A stretch of DNA of 64,000 nucleotides from Bettongia penicillata ogilbyi (GCA_023548195.1 JAJHZJ010000694.1:2232001-2296000); one strand, 5' to 3'; positions 43,331 through 53,874 are shown, counted from the stretch's first letter. The notes: a model not told the origin generated them from the letters alone. A program made the numbers and translations.

Positions 43331-43479
43331 ACCCCACTGATATATAGTAGGTGTTTAATAAATGCTTGTTTCTTTCTAGAGCTCAAGATTTGGCATAGGA
43401 AGACCTGTTTTCAAGACCCAGAGCTGATATTTCCTATGCCTTTGCTCTCTCTCAGTTCTCTTCCAACCCTTTGGATTTC

Positions 43480-43685
43480 TTTTGGCATTTATATGGTGAT
43501 AAGATTCACCAAGTGCTTTATCTTATCTTACTTGATCATCGTATTGTACAGTGGCTGCTATTATTATTCCCATTTCACAGATGAGGCTTTTATCCTTAGG
43601 GTTAAAAATTGATTTAGTGTTTGAGGCAGGATTTAACTTCATGTCTTCTGACTCCAAGTTCTATCCTCAGTCTACTGTGCAGGGG
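43480..43685 (-). mobile_element. MIR-family SINE
   Basis: Antisense: 'caccaagtgctttatcttat', 'tcccatttcacagatgaggc', 'ggcaggatttaacttcatgt', 'cttctgactccaagttctat'. Confidence 0.6.
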
Positions 43686-43689
43686 TCTC

Positions 43690-44060
43690 TTTAGGGTCTC
43701 TTCTAACTGTGAGTATAACCAAGACTATCCTGGACCCTCTTTTTTCTCTCTGCTCTTTCAGTGACTTCATCAGTGCCCATGTATTTGTCCTCTAGCCAAA
43801 TGTCTCCTAGTCCCAGCTCTAATTCACATTTCAAACTCTATATTTCCTGGACATCTCAAAGTCTGCATATTCAGAACAGAAGAAATGATCTTTCATCCCT
43901 CTCTCCTTGCTCACTTATTTGTGTACATGATATTTCCCCTGAGTAGACTATAAACTCTTATCTTAAAGAGGGACCATTTCCATTTTTGTTATTATATTCC
44001 CAGTGTCTAGTACAACAATGACTAGAATACAGTAGGGATTCAATTAGTTCTGGTTGAATT
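43690..44060 (+). mobile_element. L2 LINE 3' end
   Basis: Sense L2: pyrimidine-rich part, then 'tagactataaactcttatct', 'ttcccagtgtctagtacaac' and 'gactagaatacagtagggat'. Confidence 0.6.
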
Positions 44061-44064
44061 GATT

Positions 44065-44135
44065 CAAAGCTATAAAATGAGGGGATTGGAACTCAGTGGT
44101 TGCCAAAATCCCTTCCAGCTCAAATATCCTGAATT
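44065..44135 (+). mobile_element. MIR-family SINE 3' tail
   Basis: Sense tail: 'ctataaaatgaggggattgg' then 'ccttccagctcaaatatcct'. Confidence 0.5.
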
Positions 44136-45104
44136 CAAAGCAAGGAAAAGACAGGAATCCTGACTCTCAGGCCAATCCTCTTTATTATACCACAGGCTGC
44201 TTCTCTCTTCCTACATAAAAGGTCCACATTTAAATAGGGTTCTGAAAACAAGAGAATACTATAGGTTATAGGACCCATGCCAAACCCAAAGGAAGAGATA
44301 TTTCTGAGAGGGTGGAGAGCTGGGGTGTTAATCATTCCTTCAAATTGCTCCCTGTAGGGAACCACCTGCTACAATGATTTACTCCAACAGATGACTGTGC
44401 CAGTCCGGACCATGTCTCTGACATGGAGAGGTCACAGCTTGAGAGGAGCACATGGTACAGGATAGCCCCACTGCAACAGTCTGACCATGGTATTGTAAGG
44501 CTTGGATGCTTCATATATAACAGGACAGCTAAGGAATAACCTGGTATGATGTGGTGTCAGGCAGAGAGATGGATAAATACATAGCATGTCCACAGAGACC
44601 AAGGGAGTGGGATGGATTAGGAAAAGAAAAAAAAAGCATTTCTAGTACCCAAGAAGTGTAGTCTTCGTCCATATAAACCGTCTTTTCTCCTTACCTTCTT
44701 TTTTGATGGTCAGAAGCTGCCCAGTTAACTTGGGGTACATTGGCTAGATTCCTTGGCTTTTCTTGCCTTCCCTTCCCTCCTCTTCCCTCCCCTTCCTTTC
44801 CTTTTCTTTCCTTTAACCTTGTCTACCCTAAAACCTTAGACCCAGTGCATTCTGAAGTCCATCCATTGAACCACAATGGGTCTCTGCCCAACCTCCAATC
44901 AATGGCTGTTTTTGACCCTCCTGGCTTAAAGTGAATATCAATAATAACAGTTTGTCTTTGAAGCAACAACTTTTAGGCTCCTGCCCCTCCCAGCATGATT
45001 TATCTATTTGTTTTTTTCTTTACTATTAAAGGAGCCATCCCCCTGACCACTTTTTAAAGAGGCCTATTCACTGAATGAGTATTACCTCACTCTAAGTGAG
45101 TACC
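44136..45104. other. Unclassified, with CCTTC-rich tract
   Basis: No gene seen. A polypyrimidine tract at 44757-44814 is an imperfect (CCTTC/CTTTC)n run. Confidence 0.45.
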
Positions 45105-45322
45105 TGAAAAGGCCTTAGCCTAAAAGGCTGAAGTCTCCCAGTGCATCCTGGGTCATCTCCAGTCATCCTGATGAATATCTGGTCACTCGATTCAGAGGGC
45201 TCTGGAGGAGAAGTGAGCCTGGTGACCTGCACAGCCCTCCCTCACTGAAAACAAAGTCAAGTGCAAGTCAAGTCATTATTTCTCTGATGTCACGGGCCTC
45301 TTTGAAAACGGACAAACACTTT
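45105..45322 (+). mobile_element. MAR1-type SINE, near full length
   Basis: Sense: 'tgaaaaggccttagcctaaa', 'cccagtgcatcctgggtcat', 'ctccagtcatcctgatgaat', 'ggtgacctgcacagccctcc', 'gtgcaagtcaagtcattatt', 'tgatgtcacgggcctctttg', 'aaaacggacaaacac'. The end matches the RTE tail in type. Confidence 0.85.
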
Positions 45323-45371
45323 TCTCTTTGTTGTGAGGTAATGCAATCATAAATAGCCTGGCTAACAACAG

Positions 45372-45550
45372 TATACTATAGTGAAAAGAACATGCTCAGA
45401 GGAGAAATGGATTTGAATCCTGCTTCCTCTATTCATTGTGTAATCTTGAGTAATTCATTTAACTTTTCTGGTCCTCAGTTTCCTCAGCTATCGGGACTGA
45501 TCCCAAAGGTCTCTAAGGTTCCTTCCAGTTCTGAAGCCCAGAATTCTATA
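45372..45550 (+). mobile_element. MIR/THER-type SINE
   Basis: Sense: 'gtgaaaagaacatgctcaga', 'atggatttgaatcctgcttc', 'atcttgagtaattcatttaa', 'cctcagtttcctcagctatc', 'aaggttccttccagttctga'. Confidence 0.7.
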
Positions 45551-45699
45551 ACTTGTTGCAGATGAATGAGAAATATTTAGAAACTGGATCATCCCTTTGT
45601 TATTTCAGGTAGCCCATCTCTTGCATGTACTACACTGAAATCTTCCAGGGCGCTGGGTTGTCGGGCCATTAGCACCGTTGCAGAGTGTTTTGCAAATAT

Positions 45700-45873
45700 T
45701 ATCTCACTTGATCCTCTTTGAACCCTGGGAGGTAGGTACAATTATTATCTCCATTTTACAGTTGAAGAAAGTGAGGCAGACAGAGGGTAGACTAATAAGT
45801 GTCTGAGGCCAGATTTGAGCTCAGATCTTCCTGACTCGAAGCCACTGTTCTACCTAGTTGCTTCTAAGAACTT
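45700..45873 (-). mobile_element. MIR-family SINE, host of L1 insertion
   Basis: Antisense: 'tattatctcacttgatcctc', 'ccattttacagttgaagaaa', 'agtgtctgaggccagatttg', 'cagatcttcctgactcgaag'. Its last 15 bases (45859-45873) are duplicated at 46470-46484 on the far side of an L1. Confidence 0.75.
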
Positions 45874-46469
45874 TTTTCCACCCAATTTAATATTTTATTT
45901 TTCCCCAATTATATGTGAAAACAGTTTTTAACATTTATTTTTAAAAAATTTTGAGTGCCCAGTTCTCTCCCTCTTTCTTTTGCTTCCCCCCAATTGAGAA
46001 TGCAAGCAATTTGATACTGATTAGACATGCACAGTTATACAAAACGTATTTCCATGTTAGTCATGTTGTAAAATGAAGCAAAGACAAAATGAAAAACCAA
46101 GAAAAAGTAAAACAAATATGCTTCCATCTGCATTCAGACTTCATCTGTTCTTTCTCTGGAGATGGATAGCATTTTTCATCTTAAGTCCTTCAGAATTGTC
46201 TCGGATCTTTGTATTGCTGAGAACAGCTATGTAATTCACATTTGATCATCATACAGTATTGCTATTACTGTATATAATGTTCTCCTGGTTCTGCTCATTT
46301 TACTTTGCATCAGTTCATGTAAGTCTTTCCAGGTTTTTCTGAGAGCATCCTACTCATTGTTTCTCATAGCACAATAGTATTCTACCACAATCACATATAA
46401 TAACTTGTTCGGTCATTCCCCAATTGATAGATATCACCTCAATTTCCAATTCTTTGCCACCATTAAAAG
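45874..46469 (-). mobile_element. L1 3' UTR with perfect 15-bp TSD
   Basis: Antisense L1 3' end from a T-rich tail: 'ttttatttttccccaattat', 'gagaatgcaagcaatttgat', 'catgttagtcatgttgtaaa', 'cagttcatgtaagtctttcc', 'attccccaattgatagatat', 'tccaattctttgccaccatt'. Flanked by 'tgcttctaagaactt' on both sides. It is 5'-truncated, about 600 bp. Confidence 0.85.
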
Positions 46470-46499
46470 TGCTTCTAAGAACTTAAGAAATATCCTTCT

Positions 46500-46522
46500 T
46501 TCTATCTATCTATCTATCTATC

Positions 46523-46562
<40 letters not shown>

Positions 46563-46587
46563 GTCTATCTATCTGTCTATCTATCTG

Positions 46588-46634
<47 letters not shown>

Positions 46635-46665
46635 GTTTATCTGTCTGTCTGTCTGTCTTTATCTC
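46500..46665. repeat. (TATC)n/(TGTC)n microsatellite
   Basis: About 40 tetranucleotide units, mostly CTAT with CTGT variants near 46560 and 46640. Long enough to be highly variable. It begins close to the end of the L1/MIR complex. Confidence 0.97.
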
Positions 46666-46734
46666 AAGATCTCAGAATTTTATTCCTGGCTCTGTTTCTC
46701 AGTGATGGGGTGGGGAGGGAGTAGAGAACTCTTT

Positions 46735-46845
46735 TACTCCCATTTGTAAAATGGTCATGATAACATTCCTCAGACAGGATGTAAGAAAAACAGCTATGAA
46801 GTGCTTTACATATGCAGAGTCTAAGAAATAATAAAAGCCTTTTTA
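46735..46845 (+). mobile_element. MIR-family SINE 3' part
   Basis: Sense: 'tttgtaaaatggtcatgata', 'acattcctcagacaggatgt', 'gaagtgctttacatatgcag'. Confidence 0.5.
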
Positions 46846-47180
46846 GGAAGAATTCTCACTCTGGTTCACTTTGGAGAAGTCCATCCAGAATTCAGCTCAT
46901 TTATCCTGAAGAGCTAGTTTGGAGTGCCAGAGAACAAGAGCAGACCGCAGACCAGCATAAACCACAATGGGAATTCCTCTAACCTAGAGTCAGAAAATCT
47001 GGAGAATCCCATCGTGCCTATATATTCTTCTTAAGTCTCAAAACTTTGGGGCAGATTTATCCTGAGTTTGAGGAGATCATTTAAGAGAATGGATAGATCA
47101 GCATTCTAATCTTTCCTCTACATTTAACAGCAAGTATTCTCCAAATGGAGGGTTATATGGTAAAGATTATCACTGTACCT
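46846..47180. other. No recognisable feature
   Basis: About 330 bases ahead of the GA tract. Nothing identified. Confidence 0.4.

Positions 47181-47181
<1 letters not shown>

Positions 47182-47258
<77 letters not shown>
47182..47258. repeat. (GA)n microsatellite
   Basis: About 38 uninterrupted GA units, followed by a purine-only flank to ~47292 ('aaggagggagggggggaagg'). The pure homopurine strand could form triplex DNA. Confidence 0.97.
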
Positions 47259-47261
<3 letters not shown>

Positions 47262-47564
47262 AGGAGGGAGGGGGGGAAGGAGGGAGAGGAAACCAAACAT
47301 AATTTATGTATCATGGTTAAAATCAGGTCCAGCGCTCTGAGCTCCTGAAGTGATGATACATTTGAATCCTGCCTCTCAAGCCAAGAGGCTGGCAGCATGG
47401 ATCATAATGACTCTAGCCCATATGTCAATGAAAGAGAATCCTTGTTCCTACTCTATAATTTACCTCTTTGATAAATTACCTCTGGAGAGGAATAGATCAT
47501 CCAAAGACATTTTACTTTTTAAGTACTGGCAGAATTCTAATTTTCACTGCTTCCAAATAGAAAA

Positions 47565-47765
47565 TGGAACCATAGTCAAGGGTTTCGAGTTGGAAGAGAC
47601 CTTAGAGAATATTTGGTTCAAGTTTTTTTTTTTTTTAAGAGATGAGGGACCTGAGGCCCGGGGAGTTAAGTAATTGCTTCAGATAATACAGGGAGTAAGT
47701 CACAGAGCTGGTGTTTGAACCTGAGATCTCTGGATTGGATCTAGTTTTCTCCACACTGTGCCATA
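47565..47765 (-). mobile_element. MIR-family SINE
   Basis: Antisense: 'gagttggaagagaccttaga', a T-run at 47622-47635, 'gatgagggacctgaggcccg', 'gtaagtcacagagctggtgt', 'ttgaacctgagatctctgga'. Confidence 0.65.
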
Positions 47766-47794
47766 TGTCTTCAGAAACGTGGGGAAAGGGAACA

Positions 47795-47945
47795 ACATGT
47801 CAGTCAGACAGGAAATATTTATTATGCACTTACTAGTTTCCCCCAGCATCGTGCTAAGTGCCAGTCATTCAAAAGAAGGCAAAAACCATAGCCCCTGCTC
47901 TCAAGGAACTCATATTCTAATAGGAGAGACAATATTCAGATAGCT
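47795..47945 (-). mobile_element. L2 LINE 3' end
   Basis: Antisense L2: 'gacaggaaatatttattatg', 'catcgtgctaagtgccagtc', 'ctctcaaggaactcatattc', 'taataggagagacaatattc'. Confidence 0.75.
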
Positions 47946-48361
47946 ATGTACATATAAGATATACATGCTTCCTCAAGAGTGGGGAAAATCTTTCAGAGGA
48001 AAATGACTGCTCTGTTGCTTTAGCTACTGAAATAGCAGGATGAGCACAGAACTGAGCAAACCCAGTGCCCTGATAAGGAGCCAAGTTGAGTGATATGAGA
48101 TTTGTCCCAGTTCCATTAAAGCTTATTCCTCCACCAGCCCCTGGGCAGGGTGCATGGGGTCTATTAATAGAGAACAATTTCTGCCCTTCTCACTTCTAGC
48201 TGAGTAAGTCCCTTGACTATGTGGAATACGAGAAAGAATACTTGGAAGCTAGATCTCCCAGGTCTGCTATTAACCGGTTATGTTGTCATCAGTAACTAAT
48301 TGGAGCTATCTATAAACAAGTTTGGGTGGAGTAGGTAGCCTCTAAAGTCTTCTCTGGGCCT
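47946..48361. other. No recognisable feature
   Basis: About 400 bases with no confident repeat or gene. Confidence 0.4.
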
Positions 48362-48610
48362 CTAGGTGGTGCCAGAATACATAGAGTGCCAGGCCTGAAG
48401 TCAGGAAGACTCATCTTCCTGAGTTCAAATCTGGCCTCAGACACTTACTAGCGGTGTGACCCTGGACAAGTCACTTAATTCTGTTTGCCTCAGTTTTCTC
48501 ACCTGTGAAATGAGCTGGAGAAGGAAATACCAAACCACTCCAGTATCTCTGCCAAGAAAACCCCAGTGGGGTCACGAAGAGATGAACACGATGGAAACGA
48601 CTCAACAACA
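48362..48610 (+). mobile_element. tRNA-headed SINE with RTE-like tail, full length
   Basis: Sense, the best copy: 'ctaggtggtgccagaataca', 'aggcctgaagtcaggaagac', 'tctggcctcagacacttact', 'gtgtgaccctggacaagtca', 'gagctggagaaggaaatacc', 'ccactccagtatctctgcca', 'gaaaaccccagtggggtcac', 'gaagagatgaacacgatgga', 'aacgactcaacaac'. The end resembles RTE/BovB tails. Confidence 0.9.
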
Positions 48611-48659
48611 GTCTCTTCTAGTTTCCAGTTTAACTGTAATCTTTCTATAATGTGACTAT

Positions 48660-48855
48660 TTGTAATTGAAAGAGCATGGGATTTAGAGTCAGAAGGCCTG
48701 CATTCTGCAGTTTGCTAGATGTACGAACATAGGCAAGTCACTTCTGAACACCATGATCCTTACTTGTAAAATAGGGGAAATGACATTATCTATCTCAAAG
48801 GCTGTTGTAAAGAAAACAGTCTGGAAGCTTTAAAGCTTATGATATAAAATAAGAG
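48660..48855 (+). mobile_element. MIR/THER-type SINE
   Basis: Sense: 'tgaaagagcatgggatttag', 'agtcagaaggcctgcattct', 'acataggcaagtcacttctg', 'cttacttgtaaaatagggga'. Confidence 0.65.
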
Positions 48856-49027
48856 CTGGACTGGATGACCTCTCTCACTCCCTCTAATTTCCAGTTTTAC
48901 TGTGGTCTTCCTTTCTATAATGTAAATATTTAAGTTGATGATAACATATTTATTCTGAGTTTACTGGATGTCTTTATGTTTGCTTCAATTTCCTGACATC
49001 CAACCCGGGCCAAACAGCAACACATAA

Positions 49028-49165
49028 TCAATCAATCAACAGGAATTTATTCAGTTCCTACTATATGCCAATAACCATGCTGTGCACAAAAGCAAAGCAA
49101 AACAAAACAATCCCTAAGAGCACTGGGTTTACATTCTAACAAGGCAGGCAAGTAGACATAAAAAT
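49028..49165 (-). mobile_element. L2 LINE 3' end
   Basis: Antisense L2: 'caatcaatcaacaggaattt', 'cctactatatgccaataacc', 'actgggtttacattctaaca'. Followed directly by a SINE. Confidence 0.65.
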
Positions 49166-49170
49166 ATGTT

Positions 49171-49433
49171 TTGTTGTCATTGACATTGAACTGTTTTCAG
49201 TTGTGTTTGAATCTCCGTGACCCCGTTTGGGGTTTTCTTGGCAGAGATAGTACAGTGTTTGCCATTTCCTTCTCCAGTTCATTTTATAGATGAGGAAACG
49301 GAGGCCAACAGGGTTAAGTGACTTTCCCAAGGTCACACAACTAGGAAGTGTCTGAAGCCAGATTCGAACTCAGGATGATGAGTCTTCCTGAGTCTGGTTC
49401 TAGTACTCCATTCCCTGAGACACTTAGCTGCTA
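49171..49433 (-). mobile_element. tRNA-headed SINE with RTE-like tail
   Basis: Antisense: 'ttgttgtcattgacattgaa', 'tctccgtgaccccgtttggg', 'gttttcttggcagagatagt', 'ttccttctccagttcatttt', 'agatgaggaaacggaggcca', 'ggtcacacaactaggaagtg', ends 'gagacacttagctgct'. Confidence 0.85.
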
Positions 49434-49484
49434 TATAAATATAGGTGTGTGGATATGTGGAAACAGCAAAAATAATGTTAGTAA

Positions 49485-49496
49485 ATATAAATATAC

Positions 49497-49527
<31 letters not shown>

Positions 49528-49545
49528 TACAAAGTATATATATAG
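49485..49545. repeat. (AT)n-rich microsatellite
   Basis: 'acatatatatatatatatat' plus 'acacatatatac' and 'agtatatatatagg'. Follows the SINE head. Confidence 0.9.
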
Positions 49546-49645
49546 GATCCAAAGGACTTGGTTCAAATCCTGATTCTGCTATTAATTAACTACCTCTGTG
49601 ATTTAGGTCTAGCTGAGTGGCCTCAGTTTCCTTTGCTGTAGCGTG
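49546..49645 (+). mobile_element. MIR-family SINE fragment
   Basis: Sense: 'ccaaaggacttggttcaaat', 'cctgattctgctattaatta', 'gtggcctcagtttcctttgc'. Confidence 0.5.
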
Positions 49646-49949
49646 TGTGTAGAATGTGCTGATGCTTCCTGCCCTAGCCTGTAATCCTAGAGGTCAGCCG
49701 CCAAGTCTTAACTCCCTTGCCACAATTCCACCCACGCTGAAATGCTGCATATATTCTTTGAGATGACTCCAGTTCTGGGTTGTTTCTTCTTCCTTTATTT
49801 ATTCCCTAGGATATTTTTCACATGTGTGTAAGCAGCTCTCTCTCCTACATCTAGTTTGTCTAATAATTTTTTAATTAACTTAAGGATCTTCAAGCACCAT
49901 TTGCTTTCCTACTTGCTGTATTGACTTGGGTAATTAGGATAATGAAGAT
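49646..49949. other. No recognisable feature
   Basis: About 300 bases of non-repetitive DNA between SINE and L2 text. Confidence 0.35.
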
Positions 49950-50430
49950 CAATCAGCTAATAAGTGCTTACTGAGCACCGACTATGCTCTTAATATTAAA
50001 GCTAACAATTACCTTTTAAGCCCAAACCACGTGCCAGGCACCGGGCTAAGCACTAGGTAGACAAAGAAGTCCCTACCCTCAAGGAGTTCACAGTACTAAT
50101 GGGGAGACCATATGCAAACAGCTGTGTCTCAGGATCAGTTGGAAGGGAAAGCACTAGCTTTAAAGGAGTTCAGAAAAGAGTTCTTTTAAAAGGTGGGGAT
50201 GGGTTCTTTTAAAAGGGAAGAGTTCTTTCAAAAGACACCTTACAGGGAAGCCAGAAGGAAGAGGTGAGGAGTGGGAGAATTGTGGCCATGGGCTGCCAAT
50301 CAGTGAAAATGCCTAGATTCAGGAGATGGAGAATTATGTGGTAGGATCAGCGAGGAGGTGCACTGCTCCAGATCACAGGGTATGTAGAGAGAATCAAGGT
50401 ATAAGAAACCTAGAAAGGGAGGAAGGCATC
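49950..50430 (-). mobile_element. L2 LINE relic
   Basis: Antisense L2: 'aatcagctaataagtgctta', 'cgtgccaggcaccgggctaa', 'ccctcaaggagttcacagta', 'gaaaatgcctagattcagga', 'gatggagaattatgtggtag'. A duplicated 'agagttcttttaaaag' block lies near 50165-50230. Confidence 0.7.
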
Positions 50431-50454
50431 AGGTTATGAACAATAGTTTACACA

Positions 50455-50670
50455 GATAGGGAGCTCTGAGGTTACAAAACACTTTACACATTTGGGACTT
50501 GAATAGACACTCACAATAACGCCCTTTTACAGCTGACATAACTGAGGCCTAGAGAGATGATGTGACTTACCCAAAAGGTGCTATAGCTGGTAAGTGTCAG
50601 AGTGGTTATCCAAGCAAAGCTTTTCTGATTCCAAGGTCAGGGCTCCTTCCATTGCTCCATGGTGCCCAGG
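50455..50670 (-). mobile_element. MIR-family SINE
   Basis: Antisense: 'acaaaacactttacacattt', 'cttttacagctgacataact', 'gaggcctagagagatgatgt', 'gacttacccaaaaggtgcta', 'tctgattccaaggtcagggc'. Confidence 0.7.
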
Positions 50671-50674
50671 ATTG

Positions 50675-50770
50675 TCTACTGTTCTGAGGATACAAAAAGT
50701 ACAAGTAGCAGTCTTTGCCTTCATGGCATTAAGGTACTTAGAAACTTTTTGAGGAGACAAAGCTTATGTG
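50675..50770 (-). mobile_element. L2 LINE, tail-side segment
   Basis: Antisense L2: 'gaggatacaaaaagtacaag' and 'cttcatggcattaaggtact'. Probably the left part of the L2 that continues at 51285, split by two SINEs. Confidence 0.5.
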
Positions 50771-50814
50771 CACGGAATGATTAATGAACTGTTGTGGGGC
50801 TCAGACTATAGGAG

Positions 50815-50995
50815 GGCATAGTGAAAAGACAGTGGGATTGGAAATCAGAGGGTGTGGTTTGAATTCTTGTTCTGCTTGCTGGGTAATTATGGGAAAATTA
50901 CTTCCTCTTTCCACACCTCGGTTTGTTCATCAGTAAAATGAAGTGATTGGACTTAAATGACCTGTAAGATCTCTTCCAACTTGAAAATTCATCCA
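50815..50995 (+). mobile_element. MIR/THER-type SINE
   Basis: Sense: 'agtgaaaagacagtgggatt', 'ggtgtggtttgaattcttgt', 'cacctcggtttgttcatcag', 'taagatctcttccaacttga'. Confidence 0.65.
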
Positions 50996-51004
50996 TGACA
51001 ATCA

Positions 51005-51255
51005 AACAGAATCTACTGAGCCAACTAGATGGCTTAGTGGATGATGACTGGACTGGGAGTCAGAGAGACCTGAGTTTGAATCCTGCCTTAGTCACTTACT
51101 GGTATGTGACTCTTTGCAAGCCATTTAACCGCTCACAGCTTTCCTTTCCTCCTCTGTAAAAGAAGGATAATAGTGATGCCTATCTCACAGGGTAGCTGTG
51201 ATGGCCCAATAAATTCACATCTGTGGAGTGCATTGAAAACCTTAAAACACCATAG
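51005..51255 (+). mobile_element. tRNA-headed/MIR-type SINE
   Basis: Sense: 'gagccaactagatggcttag', 'gactgggagtcagagagacc', 'tgagtttgaatcctgcctta', 'gtatgtgactctttgcaagc', 'ctctgtaaaagaaggataat', 'ctatctcacagggtagctgt'. Confidence 0.75.
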
Positions 51256-51284
51256 ACATGCTAGCTATGAAGGTAGGAAGAGGA

Positions 51285-52185
51285 GGAGAAGGAGGAGTGC
51301 TAGACATAGTGCTAGACCTTGAAGGTCCAAAGACAAAAAAGCCCTGAGGAGTATTTCATTCATTATACAGAATATAAAATAAAAACATGCTAATTTCAAG
51401 AAAGAGTGTAAACTGCCAGAGGAATCAGGAAAGGTTTCCTGTAACTAGGAATTCCAAAAAAGCAGGTGAAGAAGATGGATATTCCATCTAGGAGAAATAG
51501 TCTGCCTAAAATTATGGATGTGGTTATTGAAATTGTGAGTTTGGGCAACAGCAAGGAGCTACTTCGATTGGAATCTAGGGTGTTTGAATGGCAGCAGTAT
51601 GAAATAAATCTGGAAAGTTAGGATGGAGCCAGATTGTGAAGGACTTTAAATGCCAAACTGATATGTTTGTGTTTTACCCTAGAAGTAATAGGGAGCTACT
51701 GAAAGGTCTTGAGCTGGGGAGTGACATAATTTAGTAAAATTATCTCAGCAGGTCAGCGGAGGATGAATTAGAGGAGGGACAGATTGGAATCTAGGAGTCC
51801 AAATAGTTCATCTAAAAAGTGATTAGAAGATGAACTAGGGTGGTAGGATTGTGATTGGAGAGAAAGAGTGGTTGTGGAGGTAGAATGAAGAAAAGAAATA
51901 GTCACTAATTTGGTATAAGGGATGAGTGAGAGTGAAGACTTGAGAGTGACTCCAAGGTTGAGAACCTGGAAGCCTGGAAAGATAGTAGTGCTGGAGACAG
52001 AAACAGGAATATTTGGAGAAAGTATGGGTTTAGTGGAGAATAGAACAAATTATGTTTTCAACATGTTGAGTTTGAGTCTGGCTGTAGGACATCTGGTTGG
52101 AGGTGTCCAACAGACAGTTGGCGATTCAAGCCTGAAACCCTCGACAGAGAGACTGGGTCTTTATGGCTCCAAGAACCTATGAGGA
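51285..52185 (-). mobile_element. L2 LINE, long relic
   Basis: Antisense L2: 'gaatcaggaaaggtttcctg', 'gagccagattgtgaaggact', 'ttaaatgccaaactgatatg', 'agtaatagggagctactgaa', 'gagtgacataatttagtaaa', 'gtgactccaaggttgagaac', 'tttcaacatgttgagtttga', 'gctgtaggacatctggttgg', 'gtccaacagacagttggcga'. The complement leads toward the L2 RT domain. Confidence 0.75.
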
Positions 52186-52254
52186 AAGATGTATGTTGTC
52201 CTGAATGCACACTAAATGTGAGCTTATCTTGCTTAGTTATTACATTTGAGGTTT

Positions 52255-52475
52255 AATGGAAAGATACTAAGGTAGGAGTCAATAGAACCATATTCTGTTC
52301 CCTCTATGACTCCCTTTGTGACTTTCAGTGAGTCAATAACCTCTCAGAACCTCTGTTCTTCTTTGACAGGATGGAAATAATCATCAGCCCCACTTAGCTC
52401 ACAATATTGTTGGGGAGAGCAAATGAGATAATGTGTGGGGAAATGGCTTGAAAACTGTAAGGACTATTCCAATCT
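52255..52475 (+). mobile_element. MIR-family SINE
   Basis: Sense, diverged: 'ctaaggtaggagtcaataga', 'gtgactttcagtgagtcaat', 'cctctcagaacctctgttct', 'gagcaaatgagataatgtgt'. Confidence 0.55.
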
Positions 52476-52649
52476 AGGGGGTGGCAGTAGAAACTGAAAC
52501 TCCCAAAGGGATTTAATCAGTGCTTTTCCCTTCTGTTTTCCTTTTTCAGAACTCTTGCTCCATTGAAATGGAATGTTACTGTCTTATTTTTGCAGCGTAC
52601 TTGGGATCTGCATAGAACTTGTTTCTATTGCTTTTACAGGAGAGTTGCA

Positions 52650-52765
52650 AATAAGAGTCCATATGGTGTAGTGGATAGAGGTGTGAGGAAGACCTTAGTT
52701 CAAAGTCTTGCCTCTGATACACACTGGCTATGGGATCATGGGAAAGACACTTAACCTCTCAGTGC
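52650..52765 (+). mobile_element. tRNA-headed SINE fragment
   Basis: Sense: 'ccatatggtgtagtggatag', 'gaagaccttagttcaaagtc', 'ggctatgggatcatgggaaa', 'gacacttaacctctcagtgc'. Confidence 0.65.
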
Positions 52766-53318
52766 CTAGACGGCTCACTGAGACTATAAGTTAGTATGAA
52801 ACTGTCTATCTGAAACTGTGGAGGGAATGGCTGCACCAGGAATTCCCCACATCAATTAAATCACAGATCTGGAAAAACATGCAAAGGTCCCTAAATGATT
52901 GAAAACACAGCTTAGTATCAAGCAGGGGCTAAGGCTTTACTCCCAAATGAGATGGCTTACATGAGACAAAGCAGCAAGAAGAGTGTCCCTTATTAAATAT
53001 CTTAATTGCAGCCCTAAAGGTAAAAACTTACTGAATCACCTTGGACCAGTCATTCCCTTCTCTGGGCTACAGGTTCTCCATATGTTTCATATGTCATGTT
53101 GGAGGGAAGCAGGAGGGAGGGAGGAAGAGGAAGAGGAGGAATATGAGAAGATCTCTAATGTCCCCTTACACTCTGACACCCCCTGAATCCAAGAGCCTAT
53201 GAGGCCATAGAAAAAGGGTGAAGAATGTTAAAAACTGGGAAAACCATTCTGCCCTATGGGAGTGGGTTGGGAACCAACTGACATAGACTAAAATTATTGT
53301 GGCTCTAGAAAGGGAAGG
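52766..53318. other. Mostly unclassified; MIR tail and GGA-rich stretch
   Basis: A MIR-like 'ccttggaccagtcattccct' piece lies at 53015-53100, followed by a GGA-rich run at 53100-53145. No gene seen. Confidence 0.4.
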
Positions 53319-53590
53319 AGGCAGACAGACAGAGACAGAGACAAAGACTAGAAAAAAAGAGACAGAGAGAAACAAAAACAGTGATGTAGACCCCAAGAGA
53401 GAGACAGAGAGAAACAGAGAAACAGAGACAGAGAAGCAAAGACATAGAGACAGAGAGAAACAAAGAGGATGAAACACACATACACACAGAGAGAAACAAA
53501 GAGAGACCGAGACAAAGAGACAGAGACAAAGAGATAGAGAGTAACAGGAAGACAGAAAGAAACAGAGACAAAGAGAGACAGAGAAAGACA
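53319..53590. repeat. Imperfect GACAGA/GAAACA purine-rich tandem repeat
   Basis: About 270 bases of degenerate repeats such as 'cagacagacagagacagaga' and 'agagagaaacagagaaacag'. Strongly purine-biased on the plus strand. A 163-codon minus frame through it (Ser/Leu/Cys/Phe-rich) is a low-complexity artefact. Confidence 0.9.
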
Positions 53591-53874
53591 GGGACCCAGG
53601 ACCCTGGGGAAGGGAAGAGATGGAAAGAACTAAATAAGACATGGAAGGTTGTTTCACTGGAATGAAACTCTATGAGCTCCTTGAGTGTTAGCTTTATGAT
53701 AATCTACTTTACTCAAGGAAAGAAAATGAAGAAGGTGAGAGAGACAGAGTAACGCAGAGTGACAACCTTCAATGCCAATTCCTCAGAGGGGGCGTGTACA
53801 GAAGGGATGCACACCCAGAGTCAAGACAAAGGACCATGTGAAGTGATGCTGTGACAAGCAGTGAAATTGAATGA

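Noticed and set aside
46500..46665. Regular repeats considered as a CRISPR array
   Set aside because: Four-base tandem units without spacers in a vertebrate genome: a microsatellite.
46405..46749. 114-codon frame with repeated SIYL
   Set aside because: Pure translation of the TATC microsatellite plus flanking L1/MIR text.
48362..48440. tRNA-like sequence at SINE heads as possible tRNA genes
   Set aside because: The tRNA-like text is the degenerate head of a SINE followed by a SINE core and tail; no intact cloverleaf could be built by eye.
53166..53657. 163-codon Ser/Leu/Phe-rich minus frame that looks like a membrane protein
   Set aside because: Translation of the antisense of a GACAGA-type simple repeat; hydrophobicity is a composition effect.
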